A DNA stretch of 64,000 bases. It comes from DATEGZ01 sp035519535 (lineage in GTDB: Bacteria > Acidobacteriota > Vicinamibacteria > Vicinamibacterales > SCN-69-37). A program made the translations under genes and the position numbers. Each line of letters begins with the position of its first letter. Positions within the stretch are counted from its first letter, which is position 1. Positions 35,522-45,046 of the stretch are shown here, one piece after another. Location: NCBI GenBank assembly GCA_035519535.1, contig DATIWF010000154.1, positions 4,793 through 68,792 of the forward strand. The letters are read 5' to 3'. A model generated the notes under the pieces. That model had not been told where the DNA came from. It saw only the letters and a list, made by a program, of their open reading frames with translations, and made no database searches.

Positions 35522-35848
35522 CTACCGCGCCGGCGGCGTGGCCGGCGGCCGCCCGCCGACGCCGCTCGGCTCGCGCGCGGCGTCCTCGACGTCGATGTGA
35601 TCAATGACGCCGACGATCGCGGCGTCCACCGGACAGTCCTTCATCCCGGCGGCCATGCGCGCCGAGCTGCCGCTGACGATGAGCACGGTCTCGCCATACC
35701 CGGCGTCGACCGTGTCCACGGCGACGAGATAGTTGCCGTCGGCCTTGCCCGCCGGATCGATGGGCCGGACGACCAGCAGCTTGGTGCTGACGAGGCGGTC
35801 GTCCTTGCGGGTCGCGACGACCGTGCCGACGACTTTGGCGAGCAGCAT
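35522..35848 (-). CDS. BMC-P pentamer shell protein (EutN/CcmL family), copy 3 with tail
   Basis: A 108-aa protein. MLLAKVVGTVVATRK, TKLLVVRPID, YLVAVDTVDAGYGETVLIVSGSSAR and DAAIVGVIDHIDV are the family blocks. About 20 residues (EDAAREPSGVGGRPPATPPA) extend the C-terminus as a Pro/Gly-rich tail that the other copies lack. The tail may face the outside or contact cargo. It begins 3 nt after the BMC-H gene stop. Confidence 0.92.
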   Translation of the reverse strand: MLLAKVVGTVVATRKDDRLVSTKLLVVRPIDPAGKADGNYLVAVDTVDAGYGETVLIVSGSSARMAAGMKDCPVDAAIVGVIDHIDVEDAAREPSGVGGRPPATPPAR

Positions 35849-35851
35849 CCA

Positions 35852-36139
35852 CTACCCTTTGGCCGCCTTGCCAATCGGCAGGACGTCCTCGAGGTTCGCG
35901 TGCGGACGGGGGATGACGTGGACCGAGACCAGCTCGCCCACGCGGCGTGCAGCGGCGGCCCCGGCGTCGGTGGCCGCCTTGACGGCGGCCACGTCGCCGC
36001 GGACGATGGCCGTGACGTATCCGGCGCCGATCTTCTCCCACCCGACCAGGGTGACTTTCGCGGCCTTGACCATCGCGTCGGCCGCTTCGATCATCGCGAC
36101 CAGACCCTTTGTCTCGACCATTCCGAGCGCCTCGCCCAT
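35852..36139 (-). CDS. BMC-H hexamer shell protein
   Basis: From ATG 36139, a 95-aa single BMC domain: ALGMVETKGLVAMIEAADAMVKAAKV, then the pore segment KIGAG (36-40) in KIGAGYVTAIVRGDVAAVKAA, and HVIPRPHANLEDVLP. Hexamers tile the shell facets. This is the only hexamer gene seen in the locus. GGGAGG lies 7 nt upstream of the start, a strong ribosome-binding site in line with high expression. The pore loop is similar to PduA-type (KIGSG) with Ala in place of Ser. Confidence 0.94.
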   Translation of the reverse strand: MGEALGMVETKGLVAMIEAADAMVKAAKVTLVGWEKIGAGYVTAIVRGDVAAVKAATDAGAAAARRVGELVSVHVIPRPHANLEDVLPIGKAAKG

Positions 36140-36155
36140 TGCTGCCTCCCGCACG

Positions 36156-36184
36156 CCCCGGCCCGCTCGCGCGCGAACGCGGGG
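36156..36184 (-). other. GC hairpin between aldolase and BMC-H cistrons
   Basis: The transcript would read CCCCGCGTTCGC then GCGCGAGCGGGCCGGGG, an imperfect stem that starts just after the aldolase stop and ends before the strong ribosome-binding site of the BMC-H gene. No U-tract follows, so it is more likely to be a processing or stability element than a terminator. Confidence 0.35.
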
Positions 36185-37057
36185 TTACGCGTTCCCCCCG
36201 CCGACCAGTTGTTTGACCGCGTCGTCGATCAACGCGGAGAGTTCGGCGTATGTTAGCCGAATTTCGCCGTTCCCACCTACCGAAAGGCCGCTCGCGACGC
36301 TGGTGTCGGCCACGAGCTTCTCCCCGGGCGCCGACGGCGCGACGACGACCTGGCAGGTCGGATCGCTCGCACCGTCCGGCGTCGCCGGGTCCGGACAAAT
36401 CGGCGCGGGCGCCGCGATCCCGTATGAGCCGCGCAGGCCCTGGAGGCGCGTGACTTCCTCGCGCGACAGCAGGTGCTCGCGGCCGAGCAGGCGCGCGACC
36501 AGGCTGATGCGCGCGAAGTGCTCGATCGTCTCCATCTTGTAGTAGGCGCCGAACAGGTCCTTGCCGAGCGCGAGCGCGCCGTGGTTGGCGAGCAGGAGCC
36601 CGTCGTGCGCCCGGACGTAGGGCCGGACCGTCGTCGCGAGCTCGGTCGTGGACGGCGTCCCGTACTCCGCGATGGGAATCGCGCCGAGCGTCGTCACGAC
36701 CTCGGCAAGCACGGCGCGGTCGAGCGCAATGCCCGCGACCGCGAACCCGGTGGCGAGCGGCGGGTGCGCGTGCACCACGGCGCCGACGTCCGGCCGCTCG
36801 CGATACACGACCAGATGCATCAGCATCTCCGATGACGGCTTGCGGCCCGGCGCGGCGGAGACGACCTGGCCGTCGAGATCCGTCACGACCATCATGTCGG
36901 GCGCCATGAAGCCCTTGGACACGCTGGCCGGGGTCATGACGAGCCGATCGGGTGCGACGCGCACGCTGATGTTGCCGTCGTTCGAGGCGACGAAGCCGCG
37001 CACCCACAGGCGGCGGCCGACTTCGACGATGTCGGCGCGAAGCTGATCGAGATCCAT
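36185..37057 (-). CDS. Class II aldolase (fuculose-phosphate-type) with C-terminal encapsulation peptide
   Basis: A 290-aa protein. Residues 1-210 are a class II aldolase/adducin domain with the metal site E77, H96, H98 (HAHPP) and H159 (ANHGAL). L-fuculose- or L-rhamnulose-1-phosphate aldolases of this family make DHAP and lactaldehyde. A disordered linker of about 50 residues (215-263) leads to an amphipathic helix (270-287, YAELSALIDDAVKQLVGG), the typical layout of an encapsulation peptide. PVM-type microcompartments carry a similar aldolase. The substrate is inferred from the family. The start overlaps the stop of the upstream TRASH-like gene (TAATG). Confidence 0.85.
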   Translation of the reverse strand: MDLDQLRADIVEVGRRLWVRGFVASNDGNISVRVAPDRLVMTPASVSKGFMAPDMMVVTDLDGQVVSAAPGRKPSSEMLMHLVVYRERPDVGAVVHAHPPLATGFAVAGIALDRAVLAEVVTTLGAIPIAEYGTPSTTELATTVRPYVRAHDGLLLANHGALALGKDLFGAYYKMETIEHFARISLVARLLGREHLLSREEVTRLQGLRGSYGIAAPAPICPDPATPDGASDPTCQVVVAPSAPGEKLVADTSVASGLSVGGNGEIRLTYAELSALIDDAVKQLVGGGNA

Positions 37058-37347
37058 TACGCGGAGTGCGCGGTCGGATTCGCCGCGAGCCAGGCGCGGC
37101 GGCAGTCGTCCGAGCAGAAGTACTGCGCGCTCGCGCCCATCCCCACGCGCAATGCGCGCGTCGCCGGGAGATACGTGCCGCAGTGCGGATCGCGCACGAG
37201 CGTGCCGCCGGATCGCTCGGCCGGGCCGGCCGCCGGCCGCGACGCCGGACGCTTCCGCGGCACGGCAATCGGCGTGAGCGCGCTCAGCACGAGGCGCACG
37301 ATGAACATGATCGCGACGACGCGGATCAGCCAGATCACAATCCGCAT
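37057..37347 (-). CDS. Membrane-anchored TRASH/YHS-like metal-binding protein
   Basis: A 96-aa protein. An N-terminal helix (about 4-24) is followed by a basic Pro/Ala linker and a small Cys-rich domain with DPHCGTYLP (C56) and YFCSDDCRRAWLA (C78, C82), as in PP0621/TRASH-like proteins that bind a metal. It overlaps the aldolase start by one base, so it is coupled to the microcompartment operon, but its N-terminal helix should place it in the membrane. It may be an older neighbour, since similar proteins occur widely outside BMC loci. Confidence 0.75.
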   Translation of the reverse strand: MRIVIWLIRVVAIMFIVRLVLSALTPIAVPRKRPASRPAAGPAERSGGTLVRDPHCGTYLPATRALRVGMGASAQYFCSDDCRRAWLAANPTAHSA

Positions 37348-37998
37348 CTACCTGCCCTCCGGCGACCCGCCGCGGCCGGCGCCCGCGGCCGGCTGGCCGC
37401 CGCCGATGCCCGGGTGCGCGGACTTCAGGCCATCGAGCGCCTGCTTCGCGCGCTGGGCCTCTTCACTCCCGGGCGCGACGGCGACGACCTTTTCCCACGA
37501 CGCCGCGGCGCCCGCCAGATCCTGCTTGCCGAACGCGCGGACGATGCCCTGGTTGAGCAGCGTCTTCGGATGCTTCGGATCGATCGACAGCGAGTAGTCC
37601 AGCTGCTGGAGCGCCTTGTCGACCTGATTGAGGTAGTAGTAGCAGACGCCGAGATCCGTGCTGGCGTTGATGTTCTTCGGATCGAGCTTGAGGCCGGCTT
37701 CGTACCAGGGCGCCGCCAGGTCGAACCGTTCGGCATCGAAGTACAGATCCGCGAGCTGGATGCGCACGGCCGCGTTGGTCGGCTGGGCATTCGCGGAGCG
37801 CTCGAGATCGCTCGCGCGCTGCACGTCGAGCGGCGGCGCGGACGAGGTGGCCGGTGCGTTCGCCGACGCCGGCGCCGACGCCGTGGCGGCCGTCGCGACG
37901 GGGGCGCGTGACCCGGCCTGCTGGCTGCCGAGAATCCAGCCGATCAGCACGCCAAAGAACGTGCCGGCCATCGCGTAGACGAGCGAATCGCGCCTCAT
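37348..37998 (-). CDS. Membrane-anchored TPR protein
   Basis: From ATG 37998, a 216-aa protein with an N-terminal helix (about 5-25, YAMAGTFFGVLIGWILG), an Ala/Thr/Ser linker, and three to four TPR units (AAVRIQLADLYFDAERFD, YYYLNQVDKALQQLDYSLSI, SEEAQRAKQALDGL). A Gly-rich tail ends it. TPR units serve protein contacts; the partner is unknown. Another ATG at 38040 forms an ATGA overlap with the pdxJ stop and would add 14 basic residues; either start is possible. It ends where the TRASH-like gene begins. Confidence 0.82.
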   Translation of the reverse strand: MRRDSLVYAMAGTFFGVLIGWILGSQQAGSRAPVATAATASAPASANAPATSSAPPLDVQRASDLERSANAQPTNAAVRIQLADLYFDAERFDLAAPWYEAGLKLDPKNINASTDLGVCYYYLNQVDKALQQLDYSLSIDPKHPKTLLNQGIVRAFGKQDLAGAAASWEKVVAVAPGSEEAQRAKQALDGLKSAHPGIGGGQPAAGAGRGGSPEGR

Positions 37999-38036
37999 GA
38001 ATCCAGGGCGCCGGGATCGCCCGGCGCGCCCTTCAA

Positions 38037-38786
38037 TCATACCGCCAGGGCCTGGAGGTAGTCGCGCACGGCCCGGTCGAGGCCGACCCACAGCGCGTAG
38101 CTGATGAGCGCATGGCCGATCGACACCTCGGCAAGGTGCGGGAGCGTGCGGAACAGGCGCAGGTTGTCGAGGTCGAGATCGTGGCCCGCGTTCACGCCGA
38201 GGCCGAGCGAGTGCGCCAGCTCGGCGGCGTCCACGCAGGCGGCGAAGCTCGTGCGTGCGGCCTCGCCGCCTTGCGCGTAGGCGCGCGCGAAGGGCTCCGT
38301 GTAGAGCTCCACGCGATCGGCGCCCATGCGCGCGGCCCAGCGGACCGCGGCCGCCGCGGGATCGACGAACAGGCTCACGCGCACCCCGGCCGCGCGCAGC
38401 CGTTTCACGACGCCGCCCAGCTGCTTGTCGGACGTGTCCGCGGGCCAGCCGGCGTGGCTCGTGATCTCGCCGGGCGTCACCGGCACGAGCGTGCACTGAT
38501 CGGGCCGCACCGCGAGCACCATGTCGATGAGCCCGGGCCGCGGATCGCCCTCGATGTTGTATTCGACGGGCGATCCCGCGCGCGCCCGGTGCCGCGCGAG
38601 CGCGCCCGCAATGTCGGTCACGTCCCCCGGCCGGATGTGGCGCCCGTCCTCGCGGGGATGGACCGTGATCCCCGGCGCGCCGGCCGCCAGGCACGTCTCG
38701 ACGGCAGCGACGACGCTCGGCACGGCGCCGCCGCGCGAGTTCCGTAATGTAGCGACCTTGTTGACGTTGACGGAGAGGTTAACCAT
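38037..38786 (-). CDS. pdxJ: Pyridoxine 5'-phosphate synthase
   Basis: A 249-aa TIM-barrel enzyme that condenses 1-deoxyxylulose 5-phosphate with amino-acetone 3-phosphate in vitamin B6 synthesis. LSVNVNKVATLRNSRGG at the start, GITVHPREDGRHIR, YNIEGDP, CTLVPV and NAGHDLDLDNL match the family, including the conserved His and Glu residues. It is the only B6 gene in the window. It lies downstream of glmM across a heptamer array, and is followed by the TPR gene. Confidence 0.95.
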   Translation of the reverse strand: MVNLSVNVNKVATLRNSRGGAVPSVVAAVETCLAAGAPGITVHPREDGRHIRPGDVTDIAGALARHRARAGSPVEYNIEGDPRPGLIDMVLAVRPDQCTLVPVTPGEITSHAGWPADTSDKQLGGVVKRLRAAGVRVSLFVDPAAAAVRWAARMGADRVELYTEPFARAYAQGGEAARTSFAACVDAAELAHSLGLGVNAGHDLDLDNLRLFRTLPHLAEVSIGHALISYALWVGLDRAVRDYLQALAV

Positions 38787-38795
38787 GGCGCGGCG

Positions 38796-39008
38796 GCATT
38801 GGCGATTGGCGATGGGAGACGGGTGATGGCATCAGCAGATCGCGCGATTGCCGACGGTATGGCTCGATCGACGACGACATGTGCGATGGGCGACGGCAAT
38901 CACCAATGAGCCAATTGCGCATTGCCCCCGCCCAATCGTCAATAGCCAATCGCAAATGGCCCGATCGCCCAATGCAATCACCAATCGGCGATCGTCAATC
39001 ATCGATCG
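38796..39008. repeat. CCAATCG/GGCGATT heptamer array, inverted arms
   Basis: GCGATTG units (GGCGATT, GGCGATG) lie on the left. A longer array of CCAATCG, TCAATAG, CCAATCG, CAAATGG, CCCAATG and CAATCACC units lies on the right. The period is about 7, and the arms are inverted around a less repetitive core. The array runs up to the glmM stop codon (39009). There is no gene in this 222-nt gap. Confidence 0.85.
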
Positions 39009-40355
39009 TCAGCCGAGCGTCTGCCGGGCGGCTTCGGCGATCTCCTCCGCCCAGGCTTGCACCGAGGCTTGGTCTTCTCCCTCGATCATGATTCTGAGGA
39101 GCGGCTCGGTCCCCGAGTACCTGACAAGGACGCGCCCACGCCCTTCGAGCGCGGCTTCGACGCGGGCGATGGCGGCGGCGATCTCCGGGACCTCGGAGAC
39201 CGCCGTCTTCTGGTGCACCCGGACGTTCACCAGCGTCTGCGGATACGTGACGAGCTCGCTCGCGAGGTCGGCGAGCTCGCGACCCGACTCGGCCATGACG
39301 CGGAGCACGGCGAGCGCCGTCGCCATGCCGTCACCCGTCGAGAGATGCTCCGTCAGGATCACATGGCCCGACTGCTCGCCGCCGATCGTGTAGCCGCCGC
39401 GCAGCATCTCCTCCATGACGTACTTGTCGCCGACGGGCGTCCGGAGGAGCCGGATGCCGTGCCGCTTCAGCGCCAGCTCGAGACCGACGTTGCTCATGAC
39501 CGTGGCGACGACGGCGTCGCCGGCGAGCCGGCGCTGCTGCCGATCGTGCAGGCCGAGCATGAGGAGCACGGCGTCGCCGTCCACGATGTGGCCGCGATGA
39601 TCGGCGAAGATCGCGCGGTCGCCGTCGCCGTCGAACGCGACGCCGAGGCGGCAGTGTTCGGCGACGACCGTCGCCGCCAGCCGCGCCGGGTGCGTGGACC
39701 CGCAGGCCAGGTTGATGTTGCGACCGTCGGGCGCGTCCCCGAGCGTGAGCACCTCGAACCCCACCCGCTCGAACAACCGCCGCGCCGTCGTCGTCGTCGC
39801 GCCGTTGGCGAGATCGAGGGCGAGGCGCGCCCCGGCCAGGGGACCGGCGTGCGGAAGGATCCGCCGGACGTGCTCGACGTACACATCGATGAAGTCCTCG
39901 CGGCGGACGTCCGCGTCACGCGCCGCCCGGACCGACCAGCTCGTGTCGGCCATCACGGCCTCGACCGCGCGCTCCTCGGCCTCGCCGAACTTCTCGCCGC
40001 GGCCGGAAAACACCTTGATGCCGTTGTCCGCGTACGGATTGTGCGAGGCGGAGAGCACGACGCCGAGGTCGAAGTCGAGCGCGCCGGCCAGGTAGGCCAC
40101 GCCGGGCGTGGGGATCACGCCCGCCGACGTCACGACCGCGCCCTGCGACGCGGCGCCGCGCGCCAGCTCGCGCTCGATCCACTCGCCGGACTCGCGCGTG
40201 TCGCGGCCGACGACGATCCGCGCGGCGCGCTCGAACGGCCGGACGCGCACGATCGCCGCGCCGAGCCGCGCGATCGTCGGCGGATCGAGCGGCGCCGTGC
40301 CGGCCACGCCGCGCACGCCGTCCGTGCCAAAGAGCCGGGGTGGCGCGGGCGTCAC
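39009..40355 (-). CDS. glmM: Phosphoglucosamine mutase
   Basis: From GTG 40355, a 448-aa enzyme of the alpha-D-phosphohexomutase family. FGTDGVRG starts it, the catalytic phosphoserine is in SASHNP near residue 100, the metal loop is DGDGDR, and GGEQSGH and RYSGTEPLLRIMIEG complete the four domains. It converts glucosamine-6-phosphate to glucosamine-1-phosphate for peptidoglycan. The start overlaps the cdaR stop by 4 nt (GTGA). The cdaA-cdaR-glmM order is a conserved gene set in which GlmM binds and restrains the diadenylate cyclase. Confidence 0.95.
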   Translation of the reverse strand: MTPAPPRLFGTDGVRGVAGTAPLDPPTIARLGAAIVRVRPFERAARIVVGRDTRESGEWIERELARGAASQGAVVTSAGVIPTPGVAYLAGALDFDLGVVLSASHNPYADNGIKVFSGRGEKFGEAEERAVEAVMADTSWSVRAARDADVRREDFIDVYVEHVRRILPHAGPLAGARLALDLANGATTTTARRLFERVGFEVLTLGDAPDGRNINLACGSTHPARLAATVVAEHCRLGVAFDGDGDRAIFADHRGHIVDGDAVLLMLGLHDRQQRRLAGDAVVATVMSNVGLELALKRHGIRLLRTPVGDKYVMEEMLRGGYTIGGEQSGHVILTEHLSTGDGMATALAVLRVMAESGRELADLASELVTYPQTLVNVRVHQKTAVSEVPEIAAAIARVEAALEGRGRVLVRYSGTEPLLRIMIEGEDQASVQAWAEEIAEAARQTLG

Positions 40356-41269
40356 CGGATGCGCACCGCCACGGCCGACGGACTGATCGCGCTCACGCTG
40401 AAGCCCGGCCCCGCGTCCACCCGCACGGGAACCGTGTACTGCCCTGGACCGAGTCCGACCAGATCGACGTACGGCGCGACGCTGCCCTCGTCGAACGCGC
40501 CCGGACGCGCGAGCGCGTGCACCGTCACCGTCACCGCGGCCGGCGCCGCCGACGCCTGCAGGTTCGCGCCGAGGTTGCGCATCGCGACGGGCACGGCGGG
40601 CAGCGTCCGCGCGTTGGACGACGACTCCGGCTCGATGGTCACGGTCACGCGGGCGCTGCGCGGCTCGCGCAGCCGCAGCTCCGCGTCCGTCGGGCTGATG
40701 TCCACGAGCGCCGTGACCGTCTGCTTCGCGCCGGCAATCGACACCGGCTCGGTCGTCGCCGCCGTCGCAATCGCCAGCCGGCTCTTCGGGCCGGCGACGA
40801 CCACCGTCTGCGGATCCACGGCCACGCCGGTCATCATGAAGCCGGCCGCGGGTTCGCCGTCCACCGTGGGCCTCACGGGCACCGCCTTCGTCCCGGACGG
40901 CTCGAGCGTCAGCGTCACCTCGGCGGGATCGACCCACATCACTTCCGCGCCCGCCGGCACCGCGACCTGATCGGTCCGGAGCGGAAACGTGCTGCGCTGG
41001 CCGGCCTCGGCGCCCGCAAGATCGACGACGGCGCTGACTTCGTCCGTCTGCAGCCGGGAGATCTGGTTCTCCGATCCGCGCACGTGGACGGTGACCGCCT
41101 CGGTGAGGTCGCCGGTGATCTGCAGGCCCGCGGGCACGTTGCGGTACACGACGGGCACGCGCGAGACCGTCCGTTCGACCTGCTGGCCGCTGACGGTGAA
41201 CCACAGCAGCGTGCCCAGCGCGACCGCCGCGATCTTCAGCCCGGCGTTTCGGAAGGGATGCCAGGCCAT
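40352..41269 (-). CDS. cdaR: YbbR-domain protein, regulator of diadenylate cyclase
   Basis: A 305-aa protein with one N-terminal helix (about 9-28) and three to four YbbR repeats outside the membrane (VPVVYRNVPAGLQITG, VRGSENQISRLQTDEVSAVVDLAGAEAG, VPVRPTVDGEPAAGFMMTGVAVDP, and one more near the end). CdaR binds the cyclase and adjusts c-di-AMP synthesis. It lies between cdaA (directly adjacent) and glmM, with a 4-nt overlap. Confidence 0.9.
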   Translation of the reverse strand: MAWHPFRNAGLKIAAVALGTLLWFTVSGQQVERTVSRVPVVYRNVPAGLQITGDLTEAVTVHVRGSENQISRLQTDEVSAVVDLAGAEAGQRSTFPLRTDQVAVPAGAEVMWVDPAEVTLTLEPSGTKAVPVRPTVDGEPAAGFMMTGVAVDPQTVVVAGPKSRLAIATAATTEPVSIAGAKQTVTALVDISPTDAELRLREPRSARVTVTIEPESSSNARTLPAVPVAMRNLGANLQASAAPAAVTVTVHALARPGAFDEGSVAPYVDLVGLGPGQYTVPVRVDAGPGFSVSAISPSAVAVRIR

Positions 41270-42088
41270 CTACGCGTCCGTTTCCGCCACCGGCACGGGT
41301 GCCTCGTCGGGCTGGCGCTTCTGCAGGATCAGCGCCTGGAGCCGCGCACGCAGGTCGTCGGTGCTCAGACGCCGCTCGATGCGGCCGCGCAGCGCGAGCG
41401 AGATTTCACCGCGCTCCTCGGAGACGACGATCGCGACGGCGTCAGACTCCTCCGTCAAGCCGATCGCCGCGCGATGCCGCGTGCCGAGGTCGCGATCGAG
41501 CTTGGGGCTCACCGTGAGCGGAAGGAAGCACGCGGCAGCCGCGATCCGCGTCTCCTGAATGATCACCGCGCCGTCGTGCAGCGGCGTCGACGGCTGAAAG
41601 ATCGTGGTCAGCAGGTCGTAGCTGAGCGCCGCGTCGATTGGAATGCCGCTCTCGATGTAGTTGCGCAGGCCGATCTCACGCTCGAAGACGATGATCGCCC
41701 CGACGTGCGCCTTGGCCAGGAGGCCGGCCGCCGTGATGACCTCCTCGATGCTCTCGGCGGCCTGCTCCGCGCGCGCAAAATAGCGGAAGAACGGCGCCCG
41801 GCCGAGCTGCGACAGCGCCCGCCGGATGTCGGACTGGAAGAGGACGATCGCGGCGATCACGATGTAGGCGAGCAGATTCCGGATCAGCCAGTTGACCGTC
41901 TGCAGCGGAAACAGGCGCGACGCGTAGAAGAGGACGAGCACCAGGACCGAGCCCGTCGCCATCTGCATCGCCCGCGTCCCGCGGATGAGCTTGAGCCCCT
42001 CGTAGATCAGCACCGAGACGATGAGGATGTCGACGACATCCCACCACGACACGGGCGGCCGATGAAACAGAGCGGCGAGGCGGTTCAT
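41270..42088 (-). CDS. cdaA: Diadenylate cyclase
   Basis: A 272-aa protein. Three helices in the first 95 residues are followed by the DAC domain with LHDGAVII (DGA motif) and GTRHRAAIG (RHR motif), both needed to join two ATP into c-di-AMP. The C-terminus is cytoplasmic. c-di-AMP controls potassium and osmotic balance in many bacteria. It abuts cdaR with no gap. A short heptamer array separates it from folP upstream. Confidence 0.95.
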   Translation of the reverse strand: MNRLAALFHRPPVSWWDVVDILIVSVLIYEGLKLIRGTRAMQMATGSVLVLVLFYASRLFPLQTVNWLIRNLLAYIVIAAIVLFQSDIRRALSQLGRAPFFRYFARAEQAAESIEEVITAAGLLAKAHVGAIIVFEREIGLRNYIESGIPIDAALSYDLLTTIFQPSTPLHDGAVIIQETRIAAAACFLPLTVSPKLDRDLGTRHRAAIGLTEESDAVAIVVSEERGEISLALRGRIERRLSTDDLRARLQALILQKRQPDEAPVPVAETDA

Positions 42089-42111
42089 GAGGGCGACGAC
42101 AGAGTATCAAA

Positions 42112-42134
42112 GGGCAGCGGGCAGAAGGCAGAGG
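42112..42134. repeat. Short GGGCAGA heptamer array
   Basis: GGGCAGC, GGGCAGA and AGGCAGA follow each other at period 7, directly against the folP stop codon at 42135. It is the complementary strand of the TTCTGCC family. Confidence 0.7.
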
Positions 42135-43001
42135 TCACAGGCCCGCAGCGCGCACCGCATCGGCGACGCGGACCACCTGCACCATCTCGGCGACGTCATG
42201 GACCCGCACGATGTGGGCGCCGCCGAGCACAGCCGCGGTGACGGCCGCCGCGGTGCCCCACGCCCGCTCGCTCGCGGGCACGTCGCCGAGCGCGGCCTTG
42301 AGAAACGACTTGCGCGAGGGACCGACGAGGATCGGACGGCCCAGCACCGCCAGCCGCTCGAGCCCGCCGAGCACGGCCAGCGAGTGCTCGGCCCGCTTCG
42401 CGAACCCGAGGCCCGGATCGACGACGATCTGAGACGAGGGGATGCCCGCGGCTTCCGCGGCCCGAACCCGGGCCGCCAGCTCGCTCGCCACCTCGCCGAC
42501 GACGTCGGCGTAGTGCGCGTGCGCGTACATGTCGCGCGGGCGCCCGCGCAGGTGCATGAGGACCACGGGCACGTTGTGGCGTGCGACGACCCCGGCCATG
42601 CCGGGATCGAGCGTCAGCGCGCTGACGTCGTTGACCATCGCCGCGCCGAGCGCAATCGCCCGTTCCGCGACGACCGCCTTGTAGGTGTCCACGGACACGG
42701 GCGTGCCGATCCGGCCCCGCAGGCCCTCGAGCACCGGCGCGAGCCGGCGCCACTCCTCTTCGGCCGGCAGCGGATCGGCGCCCGGACGCGTGGATTCGCC
42801 GCCCAGATCGATCAGATCGGCGCCCGCGCGAGCCATGGCGATCGCCGCCGCGATGGCCGCCGCGGGCTCGACGCGCTCGCCGCCATCCGCAAAGGAATCA
42901 GGGGTGACGTTCAGGATGCCCATCACCAGGGTGCGCGCGCCGAGCGCAAGGGTCTGGCCGTCCGGAAAGTTCAGGGAGAAGGCCTGGCGCGCGGAGGGCA
43001 T
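42135..43001 (-). CDS. folP: Dihydropteroate synthase
   Basis: From ATG 43001, a 288-aa enzyme. MGILNVTPDSFADGG, DLGGESTRPGA, VSVDTYKAVVAERA, MVNDVSAL, VLMHLRG, VVDPGLGFAKR, LVGPSRKSFL and RVHDV are the full DHPS motif set. It joins p-aminobenzoate to dihydropterin pyrophosphate; sulfonamides bind here. The start at 43001 is preferred because 48 nt upstream the frame enters the heptamer array. It is placed between ftsH and cdaA, as in many gene orders of this cluster. Confidence 0.95.
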   Translation of the reverse strand: MPSARQAFSLNFPDGQTLALGARTLVMGILNVTPDSFADGGERVEPAAAIAAAIAMARAGADLIDLGGESTRPGADPLPAEEEWRRLAPVLEGLRGRIGTPVSVDTYKAVVAERAIALGAAMVNDVSALTLDPGMAGVVARHNVPVVLMHLRGRPRDMYAHAHYADVVGEVASELAARVRAAEAAGIPSSQIVVDPGLGFAKRAEHSLAVLGGLERLAVLGRPILVGPSRKSFLKAALGDVPASERAWGTAAAVTAAVLGGAHIVRVHDVAEMVQVVRVADAVRAAGL

Positions 43002-43013
43002 CGGGAAAGTCAG

Positions 43014-43113
43014 AAGGCGGAAGACAGAAGGCAGAAGTACAGGAGGCACGCGTGCGGTCCGAACTTCTGCCTTCTGCCTTCTGCCTTCTGACTTCTGCCT
43101 TCTGCCTTGATCC
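43014..43113. repeat. AGAAGGC/TTCTGCC heptamer array with inverted arms
   Basis: AGAAGGC-GGAAGAC-AGAAGGC-AGAAGTA on the left, a core of about 30 bp (CAGGAGGCACGCGTGCGG and flank), then several TTCTGCC units on the right. Period 7 throughout. It fills the folP to ftsH gap and ends about 8 nt from the ftsH stop codon (43117). Confidence 0.85.
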
Positions 43114-43116
43114 GCC

Positions 43117-45036
<1,920 letters not shown>

Positions 45037-45046
45037 GTCGTTGTAC

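Noticed and set aside
38796..39008. Small gene in the gap between glmM and pdxJ
   Set aside because: Open frames here translate the CCAATCG array and carry no conserved pattern.
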